IMG/VR virus record: IMGVR_UViG_3300042934_000280
Location: 1 to 39,645 of that record
From: a virus
Length of the DNA stretch: 39,645 nt
Direction: 5' to 3' (one strand)
The position numbers and the translations under genes were made by a program. Shown here piece after piece: positions 14,510 to 22,640 of this stretch (positions within the stretch are counted from its first letter, which is position 1; every line of letters begins with the position of its first letter). Below the pieces are notes generated by a model. The model was not told where the DNA came from and searched no databases. It worked only from the letters and a program-made list of their open reading frames with translations.

Positions 14510-15670
14510 CTATGCTACTTTTCCCAATCCATCCATATAAATCCGTTCTTTCTGCTGAGGTAATTCCATCTCTTCAGAGAACTTTTTATATTGTGCCATG
14601 GTACTTCGATATTTAGCTTGTACGTTAATTAAATCATCCTCGGTAACATTTCCACCTTTAAGAAGCTTTATCTTCTGTCTCTGTGACCTCATAAGTGTTT
14701 CAAGGTTGCGTTGTCGCTGAGATGCTTCATAGGTATTGTATTCCTTGCCTCGATACTCCTTAGGCGTATTCTCTTTTGCGTTCATTTCTTCCAGTTGCTT
14801 ATCAGTGTAGGTTCTTTCGGATATGCCCTCGATAAACGGATAGTATGAATGATAACAGTTCGCTCCGCATAATCCGGTAACAGTTCCTAGACCACATACA
14901 TCTATAAGCTGCTGCTTCGTATATACTCTACCTTGCCACTCTTGGTGATCCGGTCTAGCTGAGCCGTGCCAGGACACCTCAAATTTATCTGTATCAAGCG
15001 CTTCTGCATTCATTTCATTAACCTTATTGGTTACTTGAGTAACTCCCGACATTAAAGCTCTACGAGAAGCAACTTCAATTCGATTAGTCCACCCAGAAGC
15101 ATAATCAACGGTCCTTAGTCCACTTTTAGTCATTTCATTAACAACCTTTTTAAGCATGGTATTATAATCAACTGTTCCGGTTGTAATTCCCAGGACTGCT
15201 TCATCGAGTACTTGTTGATAATATTGAGCTATTGGAGTGAATACCGTCTTGCCGTTCATTTCAAGTGTAAACCCTAACGATTGGCAAATATTAACCATAT
15301 CGGATTTAGTCTGCTTTATCGTAGCTTGAATAAGCTGTTGCAGTTCTTCATTGTCTTTGAGCTCAGTAAACGGCTTTCCTGTGGCTTCGTAAAGACGCTT
15401 ATCTCTCGCATAGCCAGATTGTATAGCTCCTTCGTATAAATTATCAATCTCAGCATCTGTAAGTTTTAAAGACTGCTGTATCTGTTGCTTTATGTACTCT
15501 GAGCTTTTACCCATCTGCTGCAAGCGGTATATTTGCCAGTCAGCTGATCGGGTAATCTCTGAATTGATATTAATTCTCCGTACGATATCCTGCATAATAT
15601 TCATTTCAAGATCAGTCATGTGCTGCTGTAATTTGATTGGTATCTGCTCTAATTGTGAAGGTGTAAACAT
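14510..15670 (-). CDS. Minor capsid/head morphogenesis protein (Phage_min_cap2)
   Basis: A 386-residue protein starting MFTPSQLEQIPIKLQQHM. It carries the signature of the phage minor capsid protein 2 family: VSWHGSARPDHQEWQGRVYT, followed by GLCGANCYHSYYPFIEG and SQRQRNLETLMR. These proteins follow the portal and are injected or internal head proteins needed for morphogenesis. The gene lies 13 bases after the portal gene. Confidence 0.88.
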   Translation of the reverse strand: MFTPSQLEQIPIKLQQHMTDLEMNIMQDIVRRININSEITRSADWQIYRLQQMGKSSEYIKQQIQQSLKLTDAEIDNLYEGAIQSGYARDKRLYEATGKPFTELKDNEELQQLIQATIKQTKSDMVNICQSLGFTLEMNGKTVFTPIAQYYQQVLDEAVLGITTGTVDYNTMLKKVVNEMTKSGLRTVDYASGWTNRIEVASRRALMSGVTQVTNKVNEMNAEALDTDKFEVSWHGSARPDHQEWQGRVYTKQQLIDVCGLGTVTGLCGANCYHSYYPFIEGISERTYTDKQLEEMNAKENTPKEYRGKEYNTYEASQRQRNLETLMRSQRQKIKLLKGGNVTEDDLINVQAKYRSTMAQYKKFSEEMELPQQKERIYMDGLGKVA

Positions 15671-15682
15671 TTAACTCACCTC

Positions 15683-17026
15683 CTAAGTAATAACTTCAAC
15701 AACCGGCTCCGGTATCATCTTTTTGGCTTCTTCTTCTGTCTCTCCATACCACTTCATACGATATTCGAGCGTAGACATTACACCAATTGCAATATCGCCT
15801 TTGTCAGTCTGTCTCTCTGACTGTTTATCCTCAATTATGCTATCATCAAAATCAATATTAACATCATTGATTTCGTTGCCTGTTAGTTGCCCCACTGCTT
15901 TAACCAAGCCTTTTAGAGCACTATCTAAAACAATCTCATGCTTCTTTAATGACTGATATAGATCTGACTTATCCGAGATAACCTCTATTTGTGTTTTCAC
16001 TACGGATCCGTTCTCAAACTTATATCTTCCAGTACCAAGTCCACATTTAAAGCTAAGCAAATCAAGTACCTTGGTCATTGCAAGATCATGTTCCACTGAT
16101 CGGAGAGTAAAGTCTATCTCTTTAATAGTATTTTTACCTTCTCGATCATCCGGTACCGCGTAAAACACAGTATCGTTTTTATCAAATACTGGTCTTGATA
16201 CTCCCTCGGTACCCATCTGTATTTTTGCCATGCTGACAGGGACTGTTATTTTCTTTTTACCTAACTCAAATTCATTCATGTATGAGTCATATACTAAATC
16301 GCAACCCTTAAGCTGTGATATACCATTGGCATATACTGAAATCCCGTAAGGACTGTCTAAGTCGATGTTGTTGACCACATTCGGAGTTATGATCTGGAAG
16401 AGCGCTATTGGAGATCCCGTATCGACTATATCAAGCATGCCTTCATCAAGTACAATATCTACTCCAGAGTCAGCATCTACAATATGGTTTTCTATGACAT
16501 ATGTTTTACTGTCACCAAATTTATGTACCTGGATATAATATTGCTTCTTACCATCGCGCTCCCTCATACTGCCGAATGCGCACTCATTGACATATCCATT
16601 GTCCCATGACAGAGGATAAATCATGCCTGCACGGATGAAATCTATGACTATCTGTCCTGATCCGTCCAAATACTCAACAAATGCTCCGGTTCCAAGTGCG
16701 AAAGCCAACTCTATAAGCTGATTTCCTTTTACTCTGAAATTGTTATATTCAAATACCTTTTCGAGTTGCTTATCAAAATCAGTACCGGTATATATCTTAA
16801 CTTTTTCATTTAGAATTAAGTTGGCCCAGTCCTCAGCAACCGTCTTGGCCATACCTAATACATAACGATCCTTACCAACCGACTCGATACCATTGTAAAC
16901 AGTGTAATGATGAAAGTCTTTAACATAACCCTCATACCAATCAAGCCACTCATCGAAATGAGATGTAGTCTCATCGGCAGCCACATTGTATCCTTGCTTT
17001 TCTAAAAATTCCTTTATCGTTGTCAA
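15683..17026 (-). CDS. Portal protein (SPP1 gp6-like)
   Basis: A 447-residue protein forming the dodecameric DNA entry ring. The N-terminal TTIKEFLEKQGY, the LNEKVKIYTG strand and the C-terminal SERQTDKGDIAIGVMS region match the SPP1-type portal family. The start is put at TTG 17026 because GAGGTGA lies four bases before it, whereas the ATG at 17041 overlaps the terminase stop and lacks a ribosome site. An acidic C-terminus is typical. Confidence 0.9.
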   Translation of the reverse strand: MTTIKEFLEKQGYNVAADETTSHFDEWLDWYEGYVKDFHHYTVYNGIESVGKDRYVLGMAKTVAEDWANLILNEKVKIYTGTDFDKQLEKVFEYNNFRVKGNQLIELAFALGTGAFVEYLDGSGQIVIDFIRAGMIYPLSWDNGYVNECAFGSMRERDGKKQYYIQVHKFGDSKTYVIENHIVDADSGVDIVLDEGMLDIVDTGSPIALFQIITPNVVNNIDLDSPYGISVYANGISQLKGCDLVYDSYMNEFELGKKKITVPVSMAKIQMGTEGVSRPVFDKNDTVFYAVPDDREGKNTIKEIDFTLRSVEHDLAMTKVLDLLSFKCGLGTGRYKFENGSVVKTQIEVISDKSDLYQSLKKHEIVLDSALKGLVKAVGQLTGNEINDVNIDFDDSIIEDKQSERQTDKGDIAIGVMSTLEYRMKWYGETEEEAKKMIPEPVVEVIT

Positions 17027-17040
17027 TTTTTCACCTCGCA

Positions 17041-18336
17041 TTATAAGTATAAAATATCACCCTGGATACTTTCAGTTGAATACTCGGTAGCATCTAAGCT
17101 ATCAATATTCATTTGACCATCATCAAGACGAACGTCTTTAGTTACTTGTTTATCATCATATACAGCACTCTCAAAAGCTTCTTTAAGATTTTTACAAGAC
17201 TTATGCATCTTATATCTCCCCTGTGACATCATTGAATTATAGAAAGCAACACGATCATTAATTGGTCCCTTAATTGCATTCTTAATCTCAATCGGTATCT
17301 TAGCTTTTATGACCGCTGCTTCCATCCCTGCAATGAGTGTCTGCTCCGCACTATCCATATATGCTTCGTAACATTTATACTTACTCTGAATTACTTTAAC
17401 GAAATCACAAAAATCAGCCTCTAATGTTGATGGGCTGATTCGCTTTTTCTTGTAATATTCTTTTATAGTTACGACCTCTTTGAAACCTTTAGTGAATCCC
17501 GTGAAGGTAAATGCATGAGCTGATTTAGTTCCACCAAAATCTACACCTATAGTTCCATAAAGGATTGGATGTTCTTTTAACCATTCATCATCTATCAGAT
17601 AATTATCTGGATCATCTGCAAATTGCTGATATATTAATCCGTCAGCAGCTACCCACAATCCAAGGATAAACCGCTTGAAGAAAACACCGGTAAACATTCG
17701 CCTAAACTTATCTTTTACCTTTTGAGATAATGTGAGATTATCATCCATAGTGAAGTGTAAATGATATACATTCTTTTCTTTCGCCTTATCAATGAATTCC
17801 TCTTTAATGTAATGGTGCGGTCCTTCTGGATTGCAGTTTAAAAATACTTTCGAACCTTCAACAGAGCATCTACCAATCATCTGATCAATAAATGACTGAG
17901 GAAATAAGGCTGCTTCATCGCCGTACGCCCCTGCAGCTGTTAAGCCTTGTAATGCATCCTGTGAAGCTTCTGTATTAGCTCCATACATGTAATATGTATT
18001 AGATCCAATCTCGATAAAGTTCTCAGACCGGTTATAGTTATATGACCATCCCCAGGCTGTCAATATTTGAAGCATTGGCTTAATAACATTACGCTTTAAT
18101 GCTCCCATTGTTTTACCGGCTAGGATGAAGCTCTCTCCTTCGAATGTTTCCTGCGACCATTGAAGAAAAGAGCATATACAAGCTATTGTCTTACCGGAAC
18201 GAATGGATCCGTCTGCTATTACTAAGTCAACATCTTTCCAAGGCGATTCCTCTCGCCAGAAATTAAGGAGTTTTAATTGTTTCAGTGAAAAAGGTTTAAA
18301 CTCGAAGGATTTATTCTTCTTGGACTTCTTCGGCAT
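17041..18336 (-). CDS. terL: Terminase large subunit
   Basis: A 431-residue packaging motor. The N-terminal ATPase domain has Walker A GSIRSGKT at residues 43-50 and Walker B-like GAYGDEAAL. The C-terminal RNase H-like nuclease has the first acidic residue in GVDFGGTKSAHAF and a second in AYMDSAEQ. This is the Terminase_3 (XtmB/PBSX-like) type. ATG at 18336 is chosen because GAGGTGA is six bases upstream, although a TTG lies two codons earlier. The gene overlaps the small subunit by 26 bases. Confidence 0.95.
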   Translation of the reverse strand: MPKKSKKNKSFEFKPFSLKQLKLLNFWREESPWKDVDLVIADGSIRSGKTIACICSFLQWSQETFEGESFILAGKTMGALKRNVIKPMLQILTAWGWSYNYNRSENFIEIGSNTYYMYGANTEASQDALQGLTAAGAYGDEAALFPQSFIDQMIGRCSVEGSKVFLNCNPEGPHHYIKEEFIDKAKEKNVYHLHFTMDDNLTLSQKVKDKFRRMFTGVFFKRFILGLWVAADGLIYQQFADDPDNYLIDDEWLKEHPILYGTIGVDFGGTKSAHAFTFTGFTKGFKEVVTIKEYYKKKRISPSTLEADFCDFVKVIQSKYKCYEAYMDSAEQTLIAGMEAAVIKAKIPIEIKNAIKGPINDRVAFYNSMMSQGRYKMHKSCKNLKEAFESAVYDDKQVTKDVRLDDGQMNIDSLDATEYSTESIQGDILYL

Positions 18337-19087
18337 TTTCAATCACCTCTTCATCTGCGAACATTGCGTTTATATCTTCCTGTGTAGGTTTAACAGCTTT
18401 AAGGAAGTCTTTTATACCAGTATTGCCTTCACCACCACCAGATAGCTGTGATACTTCATAACGAAGTTTACTGATGCGGAGTTTCTGCTCCTCTGTAGCT
18501 TTATCCCAATTCTTATGTAGCAGTTCATCATAACGAGTTATCATACTCTCCAGTGTTTTCATAGCTCTGGATTGAGCATTCATAAATGTAGCATGTTTAT
18601 CCCATGCCTGTTGTACTTCCCACTTTTCAGAGCTTCCAGTTTCGCTGAAGCCTTCGCCTATCTTTGTAGTTGTTTTATCCTCTTGATCTTTAACATACAT
18701 AAGTTTCTGAGCTCGAATAATAGCGGTATACTGCAGCATGATATTGTCCCAAAGGATATCGAGCGGATCTATCTTTTCAATGCTCTGCATAATCTCGGCG
18801 GTTTCAGCTGGCAGCCACTTAGAGAAGAAGCCATGTTTCTCCGAGTTCTTATTTTCCTCAGGAGCTCCATGGCCTACTGCATTCTTATTACCCGGCTGAC
18901 CGCCTTTATCCTTAACCGAACGTTCGCTTTTCTTATCCGAGCGTTCGCTATCCCACTTATGAGTGCTCTTCCATCTGCGAACAGTTCCTTCAGGAAGATT
19001 TAGTTGACTTGCAATATCAACCAATTTCATTCCCTGTTTATATAGCTTAATCGCTTGATCATATCTTTCATCCGGAGCTCGTGCCAT
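18311..19087 (-). CDS. terS: Terminase small subunit
   Basis: A 258-residue DNA-recognition subunit. The N-terminal helix-turn-helix (AIKLYKQGMKLVDIASQLNLPEGTVRRWK) and the following charged linker KDKGGQPGNKNAVGHGAPE are the hallmark of the XtmA/YqaS-type phage terminase small subunit. The middle is helical and oligomerising. GAGGTGGTGATGC precedes the ATG. It is the first gene of the late operon, but a terminator stands 33 bases upstream and no consensus promoter follows it. Confidence 0.93.
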   Translation of the reverse strand: MARAPDERYDQAIKLYKQGMKLVDIASQLNLPEGTVRRWKSTHKWDSERSDKKSERSVKDKGGQPGNKNAVGHGAPEENKNSEKHGFFSKWLPAETAEIMQSIEKIDPLDILWDNIMLQYTAIIRAQKLMYVKDQEDKTTTKIGEGFSETGSSEKWEVQQAWDKHATFMNAQSRAMKTLESMITRYDELLHKNWDKATEEQKLRISKLRYEVSQLSGGGEGNTGIKDFLKAVKPTQEDINAMFADEEVIENAEEVQEE

Positions 19088-19119
19088 GCATCACCACCTC
19101 AATTCGTTTGTTTTGGGTA

Positions 19120-19150
19120 TAAGAAAAGGACCATGCAACAGACATGATCC
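19120..19150 (-). terminator. Intrinsic terminator immediately upstream of terS
   Basis: The minus-strand RNA has an 8-bp stem GGAUCAUG/CAUGGUCC (19150-19143 with 19135-19128, one wobble), a 7-base loop and UUUUCUUAU. It is downstream of the 20-residue peptide gene and ahead of the late operon. Confidence 0.85.
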
Positions 19151-19230
19151 TATCGATATAAACAAAGATTATAGTTATATATTATTATTAATAAGCGGCC
19201 AACATCGTGTAGACTGCTGGCGTACTATAA

Positions 19231-19293
19231 TTACTTTTTAATAGCAATTATAATACATAACACTATCACTAAAATTAATAATACATATTCCAT
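19231..19293 (-). CDS. 20-residue hydrophobic membrane peptide
   Basis: The frame reads M-E-Y, a run of Val/Leu/Ile/Cys, then A-I-K-K. It is one predicted membrane span with a positively charged end. It has a strong AAGGAG ribosome site at correct spacing, so it is likely translated despite its length. Downstream are a weak hairpin (GCCAGCA/TGTTGGC) and a good terminator, and upstream a possible TATGAT promoter, so it forms its own transcription unit. The layout resembles holin-like or type I toxin peptides of Firmicutes, but no antisense RNA promoter was identified. It could also be a small membrane regulator. Confidence 0.55.
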   Translation of the reverse strand: MEYVLLILVIVLCIIIAIKK

Positions 19294-19337
19294 GATAATC
19301 TTCTCCTTATTCTATTTTATTGATACCTAATTAAAGT

Positions 19338-19368
19338 ATCATATGAAACAGACAAGAGCAAATGTAAA
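19338..19368 (-). promoter_or_regulatory. Possible promoter for the hydrophobic peptide gene
   Basis: On the minus strand TTTACA (19368-19363) is followed after 19 bases by TATGAT (19343-19338). The spacing is longer than ideal (18 if TTACAT is taken). The tract between 19088 and 19407 otherwise holds only the peptide gene and terminator. Confidence 0.35.
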
Positions 19369-19407
19369 TAATTCCACTTTTTAATGGCTATAATTACTTA
19401 CTGTATT

Positions 19408-20031
19408 CTATAAATAAATTGTTTTGATTTCTGCTTCCATATTCTCATTAAGTTTTTCAAAATATTTATCTCTCTTTTCATATAGATCCAACCTAGCGTT
19501 ATTTATAACTACTTCCATCCCGCTAGATGAAGCATCAATAGTCATCTGAGTATTTGAATACGTAGCTGTTTTTGGTATTAATCCCTCATATTTATTAGTC
19601 ATATCAAGTATTAAATCATAAAGTTCATTGTTTTGCTTACTATGTATAATGCTTCTTATTAACATGATATCATAAAAAATTCTTTCATAAAAATAAATGT
19701 CTCTTCCTCTGTTTTCCATGCTTTCGTATTTTGTTAGTAAAACCATATCAATCAACTTATTCGCTGTATCTTTGACATCAATGTATTGCTGCTTAATCTT
19801 TTCTTCTATAATACGACTATCAAGCATTCTTTTGTTGTATTGAATAGTGAAAAATAATACTCCTGCAGTAACTATAGCTCCTATATATGACCCCATAAAT
19901 GATAGCCACGTTTCTTTGCTGAAATTAACACCGGCAGTATTATATAATCTATTAATGATTAAGCTTATCAGAAGCGGAGTAATCGCTAAAAATACCAATG
20001 TCGTTAAAAACAAGATTTTATATTTTTTCAT
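19408..20031 (-). CDS. Two-span membrane protein with cytoplasmic coiled domain; cargo gene
   Basis: A 207-residue protein. Residues 5-25 and about 45-62 are membrane spans (ILFLTTLVFLAITPLLISLII and FMGSYIGAIVTAGVLFFTI). The rest is a charged helical cytoplasmic domain beginning YNKRMLDSRIIEEKI. The WLSFMGSYIGAIVTAGVLF motif resembles a widespread Firmicutes group of small membrane proteins of unknown function. ATG at 20031 follows GGAGGGG by six bases. It lies between terminators, outside the core operons and in more AT-rich DNA than its neighbours, as accessory genes often do. A superinfection-exclusion or defence role is plausible but not shown. Confidence 0.75.
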   Translation of the reverse strand: MKKYKILFLTTLVFLAITPLLISLIINRLYNTAGVNFSKETWLSFMGSYIGAIVTAGVLFFTIQYNKRMLDSRIIEEKIKQQYIDVKDTANKLIDMVLLTKYESMENRGRDIYFYERIFYDIMLIRSIIHSKQNNELYDLILDMTNKYEGLIPKTATYSNTQMTIDASSSGMEVVINNARLDLYEKRDKYFEKLNENMEAEIKTIYL

Positions 20032-20088
20032 TATATTCCCCTCCAATTTACCCATATACTACCACTTTCTAACATTATTTGCAAGAAT

Positions 20089-20121
20089 TAAAAAGAGCGC
20101 CTATCATAGGATAAACGCTCT
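20089..20121 (-). terminator. Intrinsic terminator upstream of the membrane cargo gene
   Basis: The minus-strand RNA has AGAGCG pairing with CGCUCU (20121-20116 with 20099-20094) enclosing a nested AUCCUAUGAU hairpin, followed by UUUUU. A further small CCTAC/GTAGG hairpin lies beside it. Confidence 0.8.
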
Positions 20122-20177
20122 ACCTACTCTCTCGTAGGCTTTGAATTATTATATGGCAGCTTGCCTAATATTAATTT

Positions 20178-20218
20178 AAAAAAGCACTCATACTTAGTAA
20201 TTTTCTGAATGCCTTTTT
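20178..20218 (-). terminator. Long-arm intrinsic terminator after the structured RNA
   Basis: Minus-strand arms AAAAAGGCAUUC and GAGUGCUUUUUU (20218-20207 with 20189-20178) pair over 12 bp around a 17-base loop, ending in a U-run. It could act in both directions because the arms begin and end in A/T runs. Confidence 0.7.
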
Positions 20219-20368
20219 GGGGAGTATAAGTATTGGGGATCCCATGAGGGGATATCAGCAGCCGGCCTTATCAACCAAACAGCCAACGGAGGTTTTGTTC
20301 AACCTTCCACAGTAATAATACCATAGGGAGAAATACCTTGTAAATTCCGTTTTTATTCCACCATTGTT
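20219..20368 (-). ncRNA. Possible structured RNA at the early/late junction
   Basis: This 150-base stretch follows the ArpU-like gene and contains no open frame of note. The minus-strand RNA can form GGAAGGUU-loop-AACCUCC (one bulge) and AUCCC-CUCAU-GGGAU hairpins and contains GC-rich patches (GGCCGGC) unusual for the surroundings. It runs straight into a terminator. It matches no RNA family known to me by eye. It could be an untranslated trailer, a small RNA or an antitermination element. Confidence 0.4.
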
Positions 20369-20911
20369 TCAAATGAGATCGACTCCATCTACCCCAAATA
20401 ATTGAATACTTACTTCCTTTGTAACTTCATTTACCCACCGGCTTATAGAAGTTTTACTTGAATAATATTCTTTAGCAGCATCATCGTAATTCACCCCTTG
20501 CATAAAACACTTGATAAATACATCATATTTCTCCGGAGTTTCTTTTTGGTTGTACTCCTCCTGAACTAGCTCAAGTGCCCTGTCAATATGTGAAATTACA
20601 ATAAGACTTTTCAATTTACTCCTACGAATACTATTGATATAAATCTCTTCATCATCTGAATATGCAAAAGATTGCTCTTCTAATTGGCTTGCCTCAGATA
20701 TGGCCTCCTCGATACTACACTTGATTTTATCATAATTCTTAAGAAGCATCTTAGTGTTATGTAGTGCCTTACGTTTTTTCTCGCTTCGCTGCTCCTTACT
20801 ATACTCCCTGATAGCCTTTTTAACTGCTTTATCAATTAAATCATCAGCTGTTACTTGATTCACTCTATCACCGTCCTTTCCCTTTCGCTTGATTGTAATG
20901 GTTATATCCAC
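20369..20911 (-). CDS. ArpU-like late transcription regulator (sigma-region-4-type HTH)
   Basis: A 180-residue protein with charged helical N- and middle parts and a C-terminal helix-turn-helix, FMQGVNYDDAAKEYYSSKTSISRWVNEV, resembling the sigma-70 region 4-like domain of ArpU/RinA-type late activators. Its position at the end of the early region, before the packaging genes, fits a late-switch role. The start is GTG at 20911 and overlaps the upstream gene by 44 bases. The ribosome site is weak, so translation may depend on coupling. Confidence 0.7.
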   Translation of the reverse strand: MDITITIKRKGKDGDRVNQVTADDLIDKAVKKAIREYSKEQRSEKKRKALHNTKMLLKNYDKIKCSIEEAISEASQLEEQSFAYSDDEEIYINSIRRSKLKSLIVISHIDRALELVQEEYNQKETPEKYDVFIKCFMQGVNYDDAAKEYYSSKTSISRWVNEVTKEVSIQLFGVDGVDLI

Positions 20912-21038
20912 AGCAATACTTTGTCTTACCGTCCTTACCGATAAACTTCCAAGTATAATCAGATCTGGTCATATGCATGGAGAATACAACCTGCTTACCA
21001 CATACCGGGCACTTTTCAGTATCCATCTTGCCCCACAT
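20868..21038 (-). CDS. Small zinc-ribbon protein
   Basis: A 56-residue protein with CPVC near the start and YCCGYNHYN near the end, giving a likely four-ligand zinc site. ATG at 21038 (MWGKMD) is chosen because GGAAG stands five bases before it. The longer open frame upstream overlaps another gene and has no ribosome site. Its gene overlaps the ArpU-like gene. Small zinc ribbons of this kind are common next to phage regulators; no specific function is known. Confidence 0.65.
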   Translation of the reverse strand: MWGKMDTEKCPVCGKQVVFSMHMTRSDYTWKFIGKDGKTKYCCGYNHYNQAKGKGR

Positions 21039-21081
21039 TTTAACTTCCGAAGGACTAAGCTCTTTTACAGTACCGGCGAAA

Positions 21082-21711
21082 CTATTTGCTTTTGCTTTGC
21101 CTGGCTGACACCTTCGTATCAAGAAAGACATCATTCTTTTTCGGTATCGCCCGGCTGATTTTATGCTTTGCCATGAAGTTGTATATATCAGACTTCTTAA
21201 CACCGTACTTATCTGCAATATCGCCAACCTTGTTTGACTCGTCTTTGCAAAGCTTAGTGATCTCATCGGTATAATGTTCTAATATCTCAGCCTTAGTTTC
21301 TTCCTTAACCGGCTTGTCCTCAATCTTCTTAGCCTCTTCCTTCAGTATGTTGGTCAGCTTCTCTTCAACCGGATCAGGTTCCTTATGCTCCTTTGCGCAA
21401 TTAACCATTTCCTTGACCGCTGCTTCAAATACCGGATTAATAGTAGCAGGCTTGCGAACTCCCATAAGTTTCTCCAGCTCTGCGGTTTTCTCGTTTTTAG
21501 CTTGAATGACAGCAACAACAGCGTTCTCTCTAAGCTCCTGCATCTTCTCCGGGGACAGGATTGTTATATAAGTTGCCCCATTGGGCCTTGAAGTAAAACA
21601 GATGTCCTCACCTTTGGATTTTTCAATCAAGTCCTCTATGACCTCCAGTTCCCTACTCAGATGATTACCTTTAATAATATGTTCATTCCATTGATCTAAT
21701 AGATTATTCAT
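21082..21711 (-). CDS. Charged helical protein with C-terminal HTH-like end
   Basis: A 209-residue protein starting MNNLLDQWNEHIIKG, preceded by GGGAGG. A short beta segment (ATYITILSPEKMQEL) is followed by a long charged coiled region. The C-terminal segment VGDIADKYGVKKSDIYNFMAKHKI looks like a helix-turn-helix. No named family was recognised with confidence. The start overlaps the upstream 59-codon gene by eight bases, so they are probably translated together. It may be a DNA-binding early protein. Confidence 0.7.
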   Translation of the reverse strand: MNNLLDQWNEHIIKGNHLSRELEVIEDLIEKSKGEDICFTSRPNGATYITILSPEKMQELRENAVVAVIQAKNEKTAELEKLMGVRKPATINPVFEAAVKEMVNCAKEHKEPDPVEEKLTNILKEEAKKIEDKPVKEETKAEILEHYTDEITKLCKDESNKVGDIADKYGVKKSDIYNFMAKHKISRAIPKKNDVFLDTKVSARQSKSK

Positions 21712-21883
21712 CCTCTTCTTCCTCCCATTCTCCATTTTCACAAACTTCAGCCGGTGACTCTATCCGGCTCCTCTCAACAAAGCAATCTGTCGACAGCTGT
21801 ACTGTTATATCCAAAGCATCTAATAGTCCATCAAGCTCGTATACTTCCTCATCGATATCAACTGTGTAAATTATCCTCTGCAT
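21704..21883 (-). CDS. Small acidic protein
   Basis: A 59-residue protein, MQRIIYTVDIDEEVYELDGL and onward, ending in the very acidic EWEEEEDE. AAAGGGG stands nine bases before the ATG. It overlaps its neighbours on both sides (26 bases upstream, 8 downstream), typical of tightly packed early genes. No domain was recognised; a beta-hairpin followed by an acidic tail could mimic nucleic acid, but this is speculation. Confidence 0.65.
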   Translation of the reverse strand: MQRIIYTVDIDEEVYELDGLLDALDITVQLSTDCFVERSRIESPAEVCENGEWEEEEDE

Positions 21884-21965
21884 CCTTCTTCGCCCCTTTC
21901 TCTATGGCTTTTTCTATAAAGCATAGTTCCAAGAATATCAAAACTAACATAAATCCTGTAAACAT
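21858..21965 (-). CDS. 35-residue single-span membrane peptide
   Basis: The frame begins M-F-T-G-F-M-L-V-L-I-F-L-E-L, a membrane span, and then turns into a charged tail EKAIEKGAKKDAED. GGGAG precedes the ATG. It overlaps the mini zinc ribbon upstream and the acidic protein downstream. Function is unknown; translation is supported by the ribosome site and the tiled overlaps. Confidence 0.5.
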   Translation of the reverse strand: MFTGFMLVLIFLELCFIEKAIEKGAKKDAEDNLHS

Positions 21966-22021
21966 TCCTTACTCCCTTCTGGGATGACTACTCCACATGA
22001 TACACATCGGTTTGCATCCAT
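21944..22021 (-). CDS. 25-residue mini zinc-ribbon peptide
   Basis: The frame reads M-D-A-N-R-C-V-S-C-G-V-V-I-P-E-G, then CLQDLC. CxxCG-xxIPEG-C-C is the exact pattern of phage and clostridial mini zinc ribbons. AAAGGA lies about ten bases before the start. It overlaps the 35-residue peptide gene by 22 bases. A competing 23-codon frame over the same bases has no ribosome site. Confidence 0.5.
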   Translation of the reverse strand: MDANRCVSCGVVIPEGSKECLQDLC

Positions 22022-22055
22022 CGGTTACGTTTCCTTTCATGAGACAAATTTTAGT

Positions 22056-22586
22056 TTACCGAGCAAGTGCTTCCTTCGCTATTTCTCTTGATAAAAACAC
22101 CGTTTTTCCAAATTCATCAATTCCACAACAATTTTCAATGCCAGCTCCGCAGTAGTGGATTTTAAGTTCATCTGAATATTCATCCTCATCATCTTCATCT
22201 ACCGCTCCCATACTGTATCCTGTAACCATACATGGTATCACCTTGCCAAAATCGATATCATATACCGTGTCACCAATCTTGCACGGAATCTTGATAAGCA
22301 ATTCATGTGCTTCAACCATTCTATCTACTTTCCACTTATCATAAAGTTTTGCATCGTCATTCGTTAGGATACGGAATCCCTTCGTCATTTCTCCATCTTG
22401 GGTTTCGATTTGTTTTAAGTACATATCCATTAATTCAAATGCAGTAAGATTAGAGCCGAATTCCTTAGTAATCCTGTCTTCTAATTCCTCGTACATTGCA
22501 AGCTTCTCTACAATCTTAATTTCATCCTTTGGCGAATAAAGAATATTTTCTTTATCCATTGGACTTCTCATTGTTAATCTTTCCAT
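22056..22586 (-). CDS. Phage protein of a common clostridial early family
   Basis: A 176-residue protein starting MERLTMRSPMDKENILY. It has an N-terminal helical region (KLAMYEELEDRITKEFG) and a C-terminal beta domain with IPCKIGDTVYDIDFGKVIPC, a pattern frequent in clostridial phage early regions. Function is unknown. ATG at 22586 has GGAG at six bases; the earlier ATG at 22598 lacks one. Confidence 0.75.
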   Translation of the reverse strand: MERLTMRSPMDKENILYSPKDEIKIVEKLAMYEELEDRITKEFGSNLTAFELMDMYLKQIETQDGEMTKGFRILTNDDAKLYDKWKVDRMVEAHELLIKIPCKIGDTVYDIDFGKVIPCMVTGYSMGAVDEDDEDEYSDELKIHYCGAGIENCCGIDEFGKTVFLSREIAKEALAR

Positions 22587-22640
22587 CCTATTCTCCATTT
22601 CTGCTCTAATGAGCTAAATCTTAATTCCCCTTACTTACCA

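Noticed and set aside
21985-22040. 23-codon minus-strand frame starting MKGNVTDGC
   Set aside because: No ribosome site; the alternative frame over the same bases encodes a typical mini zinc ribbon with AAAGGA upstream.
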